Source: Sorangium cellulosum (GTDB taxonomy: Bacteria; Myxococcota_A; Polyangia; Polyangiales; Polyangiaceae). Taken from it: a DNA stretch of 64,000 bases. Numbering within the stretch: the stretch's first letter is position 1; the number at the start of each line of letters is the position of its first letter. The position numbers and the translations under genes are program-made. Positions 55,212 to 63,344 of the stretch are shown piece by piece. The notes under the pieces were generated by a model. That model saw only the letters and a program-made list of their open reading frames with translations, was not told the origin of the DNA and did no database searches. The stretch lies in the NCBI RefSeq assembly GCF_002950945.1, contig NZ_CP012673.1, positions 1,922,001 through 1,986,000 of the forward strand. Direction: 5' to 3'.

Positions 55212-55898
55212 ATGCCGTCAAGGACCGATCCGGGTGCCAAGCACGTCCGCGGCGGGCTCTCTCGCGCGCGCATCCTGGAGGCCGCGCTCTCGATCGTGGA
55301 TCGCGAGGGGCTCGCGGCGCTCAGCATGCGCCGTCTCGGCGCGGAGCTCGGCGTCGAGGCGATGTCGCTCTACAACCACGTGCCCAGCAAGGCGGCGGTC
55401 CTCGACGGCCTGCAGGAGGTGATCCTCGAGGGGTTGCCGCTCCTCGGCTCTCCGTGCGGCGACTGGGTCGAGGTGCTGCGGTCTGCCGCGCGGTCGTTCC
55501 GCGGTGCCCTCGCCGCGCACCCGAACGCGCTCCCGCTCTTCGCTTCTCGTCCGGCGGTGACCCCGGCTGTGCTCCGCCACGTCGACGCGGCGCTCGGCGT
55601 CCTGCGCGGCGCGGGCTTCGGCCCCGGCGCGTGTGTCAGCGCGTTCCAGACCCTCGTCGCGTTCGTCGTCGGCAATGCGCTCTCGTCTTTCGGCCCGACC
55701 GCTGCCGGCGACGTCTCGCCCCCTCGTTATGGCGATCTGCCTCCCGAGGAGTTCCCTCACCTCACCGCGATCGTCCCGTCGCTCGGCGACCGCAGCGCGC
55801 TCGATGATTTCGAGTTCGGCCTCGACGTCCTGCTCGTCGGTCTCCGCGCGAGGGCGGCGTCCTGCGGGCGAGCGCTCCAGGCTGGAGAGGGTCTATGA
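55212..55898 (+). CDS. TetR-family regulator (TetR_C-type)
   Basis: Encodes 228 residues. The N-terminal helix-turn-helix reads SRARILEAALSIVDREGLAA, then LSMRRLGAELGVEAMSLYNH. The C-terminal half (SPCGDWVEVLRSAARSFRGA, CVSAFQTLVAFVVGNALSSF, FEFGLDVLLVGLRAR) resembles the TetR_C drug-sensing type. A strong palindrome lies directly upstream, and the M28-peptidase/GNAT genes run in the opposite direction. A hairpin terminator (55880-55927) includes its stop codon. Confidence 0.92.
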   Translation: MPSRTDPGAKHVRGGLSRARILEAALSIVDREGLAALSMRRLGAELGVEAMSLYNHVPSKAAVLDGLQEVILEGLPLLGSPCGDWVEVLRSAARSFRGALAAHPNALPLFASRPAVTPAVLRHVDAALGVLRGAGFGPGACVSAFQTLVAFVVGNALSSFGPTAAGDVSPPRYGDLPPEEFPHLTAIVPSLGDRSALDDFEFGLDVLLVGLRARAASCGRALQAGEGL

Positions 55899-55927
55899 GA
55901 ACTTCATGCTTTCTCCCCTCTCCAGCC
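55880..55927. terminator. Hairpin at the end of the TetR gene
   Basis: GGCTGGAGAGGG (55880-55891) pairs perfectly with CCCTCTCCAGCC (55916-55927) around a 24-base loop that contains the TGA of the TetR gene. Followed by CTCTGGCTTT. A plausible terminator. Confidence 0.6.
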
Positions 55928-56019
55928 CTCTGGCTTTCATCATCTGATCTCGCGTGTCGTCTGGACACGGCCGGTCGAACCGTGCACAGTCGGCGCATCA
56001 CAGGTCGACCCGGAGGACG

Positions 56020-57144
56020 ATGTCGATGCGCGTAATCAATACAGCGAACATCCCTGCGATCGAGTCTCTCAAGTCGGATGAGCGCGCCCTGCTGGGCCTG
56101 TTCAAGGACTTCCGGAATCACGCAGAGATCTCGGAGTTCCTCCCGGAGTCTTGCCGTTTATCGTTGCGGTGGGTGCGTCTCCAGGCGGCCCAGACGCTCG
56201 AGCCTCAGCAGCTGCCGGTGAGGGGCATGGTCATTGTCACCGACGGCTCCGGCGATCTTCTCGGCGGCGTCCCCTCGAGGGTTCATGCCGGGGACATCGT
56301 GCTGATTCCTCCCGGCGCGCTGCATGGCCTGATCGGCGGTTCCCCCGCCGGCCTCTCCGCGATCTCCGTACATTTCGAGGGGGAGGGAGCTCGCTGGGAC
56401 ACGCCGTGTCTGTGTGCTGCGTCCGAGTCCGGCGGTCTCCCCGACGCGCCGTCCCGCGCCGTGTCTCCTCTGGATCACCTCGTCGAGGAGAACGAGGCGC
56501 ATGCCCGGGAGTTCCTCCAGAACCCATTGATGCAGCTCGTCCGTTCCGGCGTCGACTTGAGCGACGACGTGAAGCTGCGGATGCTCGGTGCGCTCCAGAT
56601 CTGGTCGGACGCGTTCCAGCGGGTCCTGTGTGCCCGGATCGTGTTCGAGTCGCATCCGAGGGCGAAGAAGATCGCCGAAGATCACCTCCTCGACGAGGTC
56701 GGCCACAACCGCAGGTTGGCCCGGATGCACGGCTCTTCCCGCCACCCGTCCTGGGATCGCGGCATCGCCGCCGCCTCTTCCTGGTTCGTCGAGAAGATGG
56801 GCTCTGCCTCGACGGAGGAGCGTGCAGTCCTCGTGCACTTCGTGATCGAGCGCTGCGCCGATCTCCTCCTCACCGCGTCCCAGCGAGTCTTCCCGGGCGC
56901 CGATTACTTCTCCATCCACGCCCAGGTCGACGCCGACCATTTCCAGCTCGGCTACGATCTCCTGAAGACCTTCCCCCGCCTCGACCTCCCTGCTCTCCGC
57001 GCCGCGCTCACCGAGGGCTGGCAGATGATGAACATGCTTTGCCACCGCATCAGCGACATTGCCGTCGGCGCCCCTCCGCACCACGCCCCCCCGCACCACG
57101 CCCCCCCTCCGCCCTCCCCCCGGGCCGGCACGTGGCCATCATGA
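56020..57144 (+). CDS. Cupin fused to haem-oxygenase-like (diiron-oxidase type) domain
   Basis: Encodes 374 residues; GGAGG precedes both ATG 56020 and ATG 56026. The N-terminal about 45-125 is a single cupin (RGMVIVTDGSGDLLGGVPSR, VHAGDIVLIPPGALHGLIGG). From about 165 the protein is all helical with paired ligand motifs: ARIVFESHPRAKKIAEDHLL, DEVGHNRRL, then SIHAQVDADHFQLGYDLLK. The E/H spacing is that of iron-containing haem-oxygenase-like enzymes (Haem_oxygenas_2, HDO). The tail ends in Pro/His repeats (PPHHAPPHHAPPPPSPR). Reaction unknown: HDO enzymes carry out N-oxygenation and oxidative decarboxylation in natural-product pathways. The cupin could hold a second metal. No pathway genes adjoin it. 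Confidence 0.7.
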   Translation: MSMRVINTANIPAIESLKSDERALLGLFKDFRNHAEISEFLPESCRLSLRWVRLQAAQTLEPQQLPVRGMVIVTDGSGDLLGGVPSRVHAGDIVLIPPGALHGLIGGSPAGLSAISVHFEGEGARWDTPCLCAASESGGLPDAPSRAVSPLDHLVEENEAHAREFLQNPLMQLVRSGVDLSDDVKLRMLGALQIWSDAFQRVLCARIVFESHPRAKKIAEDHLLDEVGHNRRLARMHGSSRHPSWDRGIAAASSWFVEKMGSASTEERAVLVHFVIERCADLLLTASQRVFPGADYFSIHAQVDADHFQLGYDLLKTFPRLDLPALRAALTEGWQMMNMLCHRISDIAVGAPPHHAPPHHAPPPPSPRAGTWPS

Positions 57145-57182
57145 CCCCCTTCCCCCACCCCCCCTTACCAGTCCGCGCGTGA

Positions 57183-57429
57183 GCGCCGGCGGGGGGCTCT
57201 GCGCAGCAGGCGCGGGTGGGCGCGATCGAGCACCGACCGAGGTGCCATAACCCCCCAGCTGGCTCCTCGTCCCAGGCGCGCCCTGTGGGGCGCGCACCAT
57301 AACGTCCCACCCGGCATGGCCCGAAGGGAGACATGCCGGGTGGTGTCCAATGCTTCAGCTTCCCCGCCCCCGTCTTGGCGGATGGCGAGCGCCCACCCGC
57401 GCCTGCTGCGCAGAGCCCCCCGCCGGCGC
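57183..57429. mobile_element. MITE-like element with 41-bp perfect terminal inverted repeats
   Basis: The 41 bases 57183-57223 (beginning GCGCCGGCGGGGGGCTCTGC) are an exact inverse complement of 57389-57429. The 165 bases between contain no gene but a second stem: CCACCCGGCATG (57307-57318) with CATGCCGGGTGG (57332-57343) and a 13-base loop. The element (247 bp) sits between the stops of two convergent genes and codes for nothing. Perfect long inverted ends plus short non-coding length fit a non-autonomous transposon; no target duplication was seen by eye. An alternative is a large bidirectional terminator, but the 165-base spacing argues against it. Confidence 0.65.
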
Positions 57430-57449
57430 GTGCCCCCCGGATCTGCCGT

Positions 57450-58391
57450 TCAGCTCGCGGCCTTGACGACGTCCGTGATCCCCTGGACGCTCTTCGCGCT
57501 CTTCGCGAGCATCTCTTTCTCTTCCGCGGTCAGCGGCAGCTCGACGATCTTCTCGACGCCCTTGCCGCCGATGACGACCGGCACCCCCATGTAGAGGTCC
57601 TTGTACCCGTACTCCCCGTCCAGGTACACCGCCGCCGGCAGCAGCCGCTTCTGGTCGAGCAGGAAGCTCTCGGCCATCGCGACGGCGCTCGACGCCGGCG
57701 CGTAGTAGGCGCTCGTCCCCATGAGCCCGACGATCTCGCCGCCGCCCTTGCGCGTCCTCGCCACGATCGCCTCGAGCTTGTCCTTGCTGATGAGCTCGGT
57801 CGCCCGCACGCCGTTGATGGTGCACGCCGACAGCACCGGCACCATGTCGTCGCCGTGCCCGCCGAGCACCATCGCGCGCACGTCCTTCACCGACACGTTC
57901 GCCTCGCGCGCCAGGAACAGCTGGAACCGCGCGCTGTCGAGCACGCCGGCCATGCCGAGGACGCGCTCGCGCGGGAAGCCCGTGCGGCGCTTGAACTCGT
58001 ACACCATCGCGTCGATCGGGTTCGAGATCACGATGACGAGCGCGTCCGGGCAGTGCTCCTTGGCGCCGTCCGCCACGCTGCGGATGATCGGCAGGTTCGT
58101 CGCGACCAGATCGTCGCGGCTCTGCCCCGGCTTCCGCGGGATGCCGGCCGTGACGATGAGGACGTCGGCCCCGGCACAGTCGGCCCAGCTCGAGGTCCCC
58201 TTGATCGAGGCGTCGTAGCCGAGCACGGCGCCGTTCTGCTCGAGGTCGAGCGCCTTGCCTTTCGCGAAGTCGGTCTTCTGGGGGATGTCGAAGAGCACGA
58301 CGTCTCCGAGCTCCTTGCGGGCGACGAGGGCCGCGAGCTCTCCACCGATGTTCCCGGCGCCGATGAGGGCGATCTTCTTTCGGTTTGCCAT
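57450..58391 (-). CDS. mdh: Malate dehydrogenase (LDH-like type)
   Basis: Encodes 313 residues, full length. The NAD-binding loop IALIGAGNIGGELAAL and DIPQKTDFAKGKALDL are followed by the substrate-binding and catalytic residues: TAGIPRKPGQSRDDL (Arg), VISNPIDAMVYEF, GMAGVLDSARFQLFL (Asp/Arg), and the catalytic His in LGGHGDDMVP. Of the LDH-like bacterial MDH group; oxidises malate to oxaloacetate in the TCA cycle. ATG 58391 follows AAAGGG. Divergent from purC with 127 bases between starts, which must hold both promoters. Confidence 0.97.
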   Translation of the reverse strand: MANRKKIALIGAGNIGGELAALVARKELGDVVLFDIPQKTDFAKGKALDLEQNGAVLGYDASIKGTSSWADCAGADVLIVTAGIPRKPGQSRDDLVATNLPIIRSVADGAKEHCPDALVIVISNPIDAMVYEFKRRTGFPRERVLGMAGVLDSARFQLFLAREANVSVKDVRAMVLGGHGDDMVPVLSACTINGVRATELISKDKLEAIVARTRKGGGEIVGLMGTSAYYAPASSAVAMAESFLLDQKRLLPAAVYLDGEYGYKDLYMGVPVVIGGKGVEKIVELPLTAEEKEMLAKSAKSVQGITDVVKAAS

Positions 58392-58518
58392 GGGCGGCCC
58401 TTTACCACCCCCCCGGCCGGAGACCAACGGGGCTCCGGCGAGGGCGTGCGGGAGGAACTCGCCCGGCGCCATCGGAAACCTGTCGACTCGGCCCCCGAGG
58501 CCGGGTAAGCCGCGCCCC

Positions 58519-59481
58519 ATGGTCACCGAGGACGCTCTGCGCGCCGCGCTCGGCACGGTGCTCGACCGCACCTCGCTCGCGGGCCCCTTCGCCCGCTACG
58601 AGGGCAAGGTGCGCGACTGCTACACGACGCCGGACGGCCGGCGCCTGCTCGTCATCACCGACCGCATCAGCGCCTTCGACCGCGTGCTCGGCACGCTGCC
58701 GCTGAAGGGGCAGGTGCTGAACCGGCTCTCGGCCTTCTGGTTCGAGCGCACGCGGGACGTCGCGCCGAACCACATGATCTCCGTGCCCGACCCGAACGTG
58801 CTCGAGGCGCGCGAGTGCACCCCGCTGCCCGTCGAGATGGTCGTGCGCGCCTACGTGACGGGCGTGACCTCGACCAGCATCTGGACGCATTACGCGCGCG
58901 GCGAGCGCGTCTTCTGCGGCCACCGCCTCCCCGACGGCCTGCGCAAGAACGAGCGCCTGCCGCGCCCCATCCTCACGCCGAGCACCAAGGCCCCGAAGGG
59001 CGGGCACGACCTCTCCGCCTCCCGCGAGGAGATCCTCGCCCTCGGCACGGTCGCGCCGGAGGACTTCGACGCCGCCGCCGAGATGGCGCTCGCCCTCTTC
59101 GAGCGCGGCGCCCGGATGTGCGCGGACCAGGGGCTCATCCTGGTCGACACCAAGTACGAGTTCGGCAAGGACCGGAGCGGGAACATCGTGGTCATCGACG
59201 AGATCCACACCCCCGACTCGTCCCGCTTCTGGTTCTCCGCCTCGTACGACGAGCGCTTCGCGGCCGGCGAGGACCCGGAGTCGTTCGACAAGGAGTACGT
59301 CCGCCGCTGGCTCGCCGCGCGGGGCTTCCAGGGCGACGGGCCGATCCCGCCCATCCCGGACGAGATCCGGATCGAGGCGTCCCGCCGCTACATCGGCGCG
59401 TTCGAGCAGATCACCGGCACGGCCTTCGTCCCCGACCTCGAGGATCCGGTCGTGCGCATCCCGCGCAACCTCGGCCTGTAG
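58519..59481 (+). CDS. purC: Phosphoribosylaminoimidazole-succinocarboxamide synthase
   Basis: Encodes 320 residues from ATG 58519. SAICAR synthetase motifs are complete: ARYEGKVRDCYTTPDGRRLL, DRISAFDRVLGTLPLKGQVL, RECTPLPVEMVVRAYVTGVT, GLRKNERLPRPILTPSTKAP, and ILVDTKYEFGKD with IDEIHTPDSSRFWF. Longer than the 237-residue E. coli form and like the yeast-type PurC. It catalyses the ATP-dependent joining of CAIR and aspartate in purine synthesis. 56 bases upstream of purS in the same direction. Confidence 0.97.
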   Translation: MVTEDALRAALGTVLDRTSLAGPFARYEGKVRDCYTTPDGRRLLVITDRISAFDRVLGTLPLKGQVLNRLSAFWFERTRDVAPNHMISVPDPNVLEARECTPLPVEMVVRAYVTGVTSTSIWTHYARGERVFCGHRLPDGLRKNERLPRPILTPSTKAPKGGHDLSASREEILALGTVAPEDFDAAAEMALALFERGARMCADQGLILVDTKYEFGKDRSGNIVVIDEIHTPDSSRFWFSASYDERFAAGEDPESFDKEYVRRWLAARGFQGDGPIPPIPDEIRIEASRRYIGAFEQITGTAFVPDLEDPVVRIPRNLGL

Positions 59482-59537
59482 ACGGGCGCGGCCGCGCCCG
59501 TGGTAGCGTCGCGGAAAGAGCCCTTGGAGCAAAGCCA

Positions 59538-59786
59538 GTGAAAGCCGTCGTCAACGTCCGACTGAAGAAAGAAGTCCTCGATCCGCAGGGCGACGCCGTG
59601 AAGCGCGCCCTCACCTCGCTCGGGTTCCCCGGCGTGAAGGGCGTGCGCGTGGGCAAGCTCATCGAGATAGAGCTCGATCCGGCGCTCGGCAGCGCGCCCG
59701 ATCTCGAGGAGCGGCTGAAGAAGATGGCTGACGAGATGCTGGCCAACACGGTCATCGAGGACTACGAGGTCAAGCTCGCGCCGTAG
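59538..59786 (+). CDS. purS: Phosphoribosylformylglycinamidine synthase subunit PurS
   Basis: Encodes 82 residues from GTG 59538 (GGAG eight bases upstream). The sequence KAVVNVRLKKEVLDPQGDAV, LTSLGFPGVKGVRVGKLIEI and ANTVIEDYEVKLAP is full-length PurS. It forms the FGAM synthase complex with PurQ and small-type PurL, which are not in the window downstream (the next gene is on the other strand). So the pathway is split across the genome. Confidence 0.95.
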   Translation: MKAVVNVRLKKEVLDPQGDAVKRALTSLGFPGVKGVRVGKLIEIELDPALGSAPDLEERLKKMADEMLANTVIEDYEVKLAP

Positions 59787-59845
59787 CCCCTCGCGGCGCG
59801 TCCTCGCTGGCGGCGGCCGGCGCAGCGCAGCCGGAGCTCCGCCGC

Positions 59846-60787
59846 TCAGGCCTCGGGCGCGACGAGCTTCTTCGCCCAGAGGATCGCGTCCTTGCGGGCG
59901 CGGCCGACCACGAGGTGGCGCGCCAGCACGGCGGAGCGGCGGAAGCCGTTCGCGAGCAGCGCGGCGGACAGCTCCACGTCGTCGGCCGGCGCGAAGGTGA
60001 ACGTGCTCACGGCCCGCTCCGCGACGAGGCGGTCGCAGAGCGCGCCGATCGCCGCCGTCGTGGCGAGCCGCTCCGCCTCGCTGCGCGGCGACGTGAGCAG
60101 CTCCAGGAACGAGTTGCCGAAGCACGATTGCATCTCCCACGCCGCGTGCAGGCTGAAGCCGCCGCGCGCGGACAGCACGTACCCCGTGCGCACGGCGTCG
60201 CGCCCGAACGGCTCGAACCCGGTGAGCGCCCGCCCCGCCCGCTGCGCGGCCGCGACGGCCCGCCTGAGATCGAGGCCGCTCGCGTGCGCGAGCTTCACCG
60301 CGGGCAGGGGCCGCGCCTCGCTCTCCCGGAGCAGCCGCCGCGCGCGGGTGATCGTGCGCTCGGCGAGTATTACCGCGGGGGAGCCCTCCCGGTCCTCGGC
60401 GCCCTCGGCGTCCTCCTCGCCGTCGCCCTCGTCGCGCACCCGCGACGCCATCTGCGACACCACCGCCCCGAGGATCCACGCGTCGCTGCGCTTGTAGAAG
60501 CCGGGGATCGAGCCCTCCCGCACGAACCCGAGGCGGGTCCACGTCGGCACCTCGTCGCGCTCGACCAGGGTGAAGATCTTCTCCACCCCCTCGCGCCGGG
60601 CGGTCGCGAGGACGAGGTTGCGCTTCGACGGGGTCGGCCCCGCGCGAAAGTCGATGATGCGGAGCGTCCGGTGCCGTCGATTGACCAGCAGGCAGAGCGA
60701 GACGGTGTCGTTCCGGAACAGGAGCTCGTCGACACCGCTGCTCGACGTCGGAGACCAGGTTGTCGCTGCCAAGGTTGTCGCTGCCAT
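59846..60787 (-). CDS. Hypothetical protein, possibly acetyltransferase-related
   Basis: About 313 residues from ATG 60787; a GTG at 60826 is an in-frame alternative. Residues 20-110 read VDELLFRNDTVSLCLLVNRR, RTLRIIDFRAGPTPSKRNLV, VEKIFTLVERDEVPTWTRLG and FVREGSIPGFYKRSDAWILG, which resembles the first part of AblB-like beta-lysine acetyltransferases (degenerate GNAT). A variable acidic loop (DEGDGEEDAEGAEDREGS) separates it from the rest (about 170-313), which repeats a similar fold: LHAAWEMQSCFGNSFLELLT, VSTFTFAPADDVELSAALLA, NGFRRSAVLARHLVVGRARK. Probably a two-lobed GNAT-like protein; no active-site motif is certain. Convergent with purS, 59 bases apart. Confidence 0.7.
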   Translation of the reverse strand: MAATTLAATTWSPTSSSGVDELLFRNDTVSLCLLVNRRHRTLRIIDFRAGPTPSKRNLVLATARREGVEKIFTLVERDEVPTWTRLGFVREGSIPGFYKRSDAWILGAVVSQMASRVRDEGDGEEDAEGAEDREGSPAVILAERTITRARRLLRESEARPLPAVKLAHASGLDLRRAVAAAQRAGRALTGFEPFGRDAVRTGYVLSARGGFSLHAAWEMQSCFGNSFLELLTSPRSEAERLATTAAIGALCDRLVAERAVSTFTFAPADDVELSAALLANGFRRSAVLARHLVVGRARKDAILWAKKLVAPEA

Positions 60788-60982
60788 ACCCCTCGTGCTC
60801 GGCGCGGGCGTGGTACCTCGGGTCACGCCTCATTGCAGAATTGCAAATTGCAGATATGCAATGCCCCTACCAGTCGGGGGCGACAGCGTCAACGAGTGTC
60901 GGCGGGGGAGGGCGCTGCGGGAGCGCGCTGCGGAGCGGCGCTGCGGAAGGGCGCTCGGGGAGGGCGCTGCGGGAGCGCGCGC

Positions 60983-61897
60983 TCACGGGGGAGCGGCGAG
61001 CCGGCTCGCGTCGGCCGGCTTGACCCCGAGCGCCGCGAGCGCCTCCTTGAGCTTCGAGCGCTGGAGGGAGATGCGGGTCGGCATGCCCCCGGAGATCTTG
61101 AAGGCTTCGAGGAAGTTCACCCCGCTGTCGAAGCGGGCGGCGAACGTGACGCTGTCGCCGTCGACCACGATGGAGATCGGCGCCCGCTCCTGGCCGATGA
61201 GGAGCAGCAACGTCTTGTCGTAGGGCCCGCCGCGCTGCGACGCGTCGACGAGGACGAGCCCCGGCTCGACGCGCTCGTACCGAAGGGCGATGCGGCGCGT
61301 CTCGACCTCGAGCGCGGCGAGCTCGCCGCCGGCTTGGTCGATGGGGGCCCAGAGCGACGGGTCGGCGAGGCCGGAGGCGAGGTGCCGGACGATGATCCCG
61401 AAGAGGGCCTGGTCGCGGGGGCGGGCGCGGAGGGCGCGGTCCATGCGGGTGGCGACCGGGCCCGGGACGCCGATGCGGGTGTCGATGGCGCGCGCGTCGT
61501 CGTCGCAGCCGGGGTAGGGCTCGACGCCCCCGCGCATCCACTTGGCGCCGCTCGCGAGGCCGTCGAAGTCGACGTGGCAGACCAGGGTGTCCACGCGCCC
61601 GGCCCGCGCGACGACCTCCGGGGTGATCATCTCGGGGCAGGCGCCGTGCTCGGCCTTCGTCGACAGGACGAAGCGGGGGTCGCCCGCGAAGCGCGCGTGG
61701 TGGACGCTGTCGTGGTGGTCGACCCAGGCGGCGAGCCGCGGCCCGAGCTCCTGGATGAGGGGGAGCGTGACCGTCTCGAAGCTCTTGCCCCCCGCCTCCG
61801 AGGCGAAGGCGATGTCGAGCACGGCGACGTTGCCGCGCAGCTCGCGGGCGCGCGGGAGCTTGCGGGGTGAGGCGAACGCGAGGTCGAATCCGTGCAT
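60983..61897 (-). CDS. DHH-type phosphoesterase-like protein
   Basis: Encodes 304 residues from ATG 61897, with GGGAAG seven bases upstream; the in-frame extension to 62035 is not protein-like. The motifs suggest the DHH superfamily: NVAVLDIAFASEAGG, RLAAWVDHHDSVHHARFAGD (DHH), LVCHVDFDGLASGAKWMRGG (D-x-D with downstream Gly) and YPGCDDDARAIDTR. The C-terminal part (VDASQRGGPYDKTLLLLIGQ, FAARFDSGVNFLEAFKISGG) recalls a DHHA1 nucleic-acid domain. A phosphodiesterase or nanoRNase-like activity is the inference; some family residues seem shifted, so a catalytically degenerate member is possible. Confidence 0.7.
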   Translation of the reverse strand: MHGFDLAFASPRKLPRARELRGNVAVLDIAFASEAGGKSFETVTLPLIQELGPRLAAWVDHHDSVHHARFAGDPRFVLSTKAEHGACPEMITPEVVARAGRVDTLVCHVDFDGLASGAKWMRGGVEPYPGCDDDARAIDTRIGVPGPVATRMDRALRARPRDQALFGIIVRHLASGLADPSLWAPIDQAGGELAALEVETRRIALRYERVEPGLVLVDASQRGGPYDKTLLLLIGQERAPISIVVDGDSVTFAARFDSGVNFLEAFKISGGMPTRISLQRSKLKEALAALGVKPADASRLAAPP

Positions 61898-62216
61898 GGC
61901 GTAGCTTCCCGGGGCAGACCCGTGCCGTCCAGCCGGGCTGTCCGGCTTGCGTCGTGTCGGGCGCCTCGCCTCAATACACCCGAACGGCCCCGCGCGCTGC
62001 GAGGTAGGACCTTTCTCGGGCGGACCCTGAATCATCCGCTAGGATGATCCGACCAACGGCAGGGACAGCTCGGGCGCGCCTGAGCGTCCTTACTTCAAGG
62101 TACGCCGCCATGGACGAGTCCGGCGGCTCCGGGGAGACGCGACGAGACTCGACAAGCAGGGAACGCGCGCGCTATCGCCGCGGGCGCGGGGCCGCCGGCC
62201 TACGTCGGAGGGATGG

Positions 62217-63287
62217 ATGAGAAGCGAGGTTCTGGGACTTGGTCTTCTGGCTCTTGGGGCGTTGCTCTGCGGCGCAGGGCTCCCGGGTGCGCCCGCCGTC
62301 TCCGAGGCGAGAGCGCAGACCGCGCAGCCCGCGCCGGCGCCGGCCGCGCCCGCGCCCGTGGTTTCCGGGCCGAGCTGCAAGCTGAAGGGGACGGCGCCGG
62401 TGTTCAAAGGGGCGAAGCTCTACGACGCGCCGAGCGGCGGCCGGACGATCGCGACGTTCACCGGCGCCCTCGTCCCGATGACCCTGAGCGCCATCCCGGC
62501 GGACCCGGCGGCCGGCCGGGCGCGGCTGGGCACGTCGGACAGCTCGCCGTCGCTGCGCATCGAGGGCTACATCGCGCCCTCGGACGTCTCGGTGTTCACC
62601 ACGCGCGACATCCCGGTCATCAGCGGGCACATCTGGATCTCGAGCGCCCAGAAGGTGAAGCTCGTCGCGGCGACGGGCGACTCGCTCCGGGCGGAGCTCT
62701 CGATCTCCGGGTCCGAGGGGCAGACGGCGAAGGCGACGGCCTCGTGTGACGCGTTCACGCTGCAGCGCGGCGCCCCCATGCGGATGGAGGTCCCCGGAAG
62801 CGCCCGCGGCTACCTGATGAAGACGTCCTCGATCGAGCTCTTCGACCGCCCGAACGGCGACGTGATCTTCACGCTGAAGATGCTGGAGGGGACAGCGCAG
62901 CTCTTCTGGAGCACCGAGGCGAAGTCCGGCTTCGTCCACCTGATGTCGCGCGGCGATCTCACGATCGACGCCTGGGCGCGCCTCAAGGACCTGGAACCCC
63001 TGAAGAAGGGGGAGATGATGGACCAGTACATCCCGCCGACGACGGCGGTGGCCGGCGCGCAGCTCGCGCTCGACAAGGCGCCGCCGATCGTCAAGGCGCA
63101 GCGGTCGGTCCCGGTGCGCGCGCGGCGCGACGAGAAGGAGAGGCCGATCGGCGAGATCGAGGCCGGCGCCGAGGTCTACGTGCTGGAGACGGTGGCGGGC
63201 TGGACCAACGTGCTCCCGAAGGCGCTCGGGATGACGCCGCCGGATGAGGGCGGCTTCTGGATCCCCGCCTCCGAGACGCCGAAGTGA
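62217..63287 (+). CDS. Secreted hypothetical protein
   Basis: Encodes 356 residues from ATG 62217 (GGAGGG upstream). A signal peptide (LGLGLLALGALLCGAGLPGA) is followed by a Pro/Ala linker (TAQPAPAPAAPAPVVSGP) and then beta-rich segments: FKGAKLYDAPSGGRTIATFT, IAPSDVSVFTTRDIPVISGH, SASCDAF-like Cys strand and SSIELFDRPNGDVIFTLKML. A last SH3-like part reads VPVRARRDEKERPIGEIEAG and VYVLETVAGWTNVLPKAL. Repeated 'x-G-x-x-V-x-V' strands suggest three or four SH3-like/beta-sandwich modules. Envelope or surface location inferred; role unknown. Confidence 0.75.
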   Translation: MRSEVLGLGLLALGALLCGAGLPGAPAVSEARAQTAQPAPAPAAPAPVVSGPSCKLKGTAPVFKGAKLYDAPSGGRTIATFTGALVPMTLSAIPADPAAGRARLGTSDSSPSLRIEGYIAPSDVSVFTTRDIPVISGHIWISSAQKVKLVAATGDSLRAELSISGSEGQTAKATASCDAFTLQRGAPMRMEVPGSARGYLMKTSSIELFDRPNGDVIFTLKMLEGTAQLFWSTEAKSGFVHLMSRGDLTIDAWARLKDLEPLKKGEMMDQYIPPTTAVAGAQLALDKAPPIVKAQRSVPVRARRDEKERPIGEIEAGAEVYVLETVAGWTNVLPKALGMTPPDEGGFWIPASETPK

Positions 63288-63344
63288 CGCGGAAGTAACT
63301 TCCGCCGCGCCGACGCATTGCCTGGAGCGGCGCGGCGGACGACG

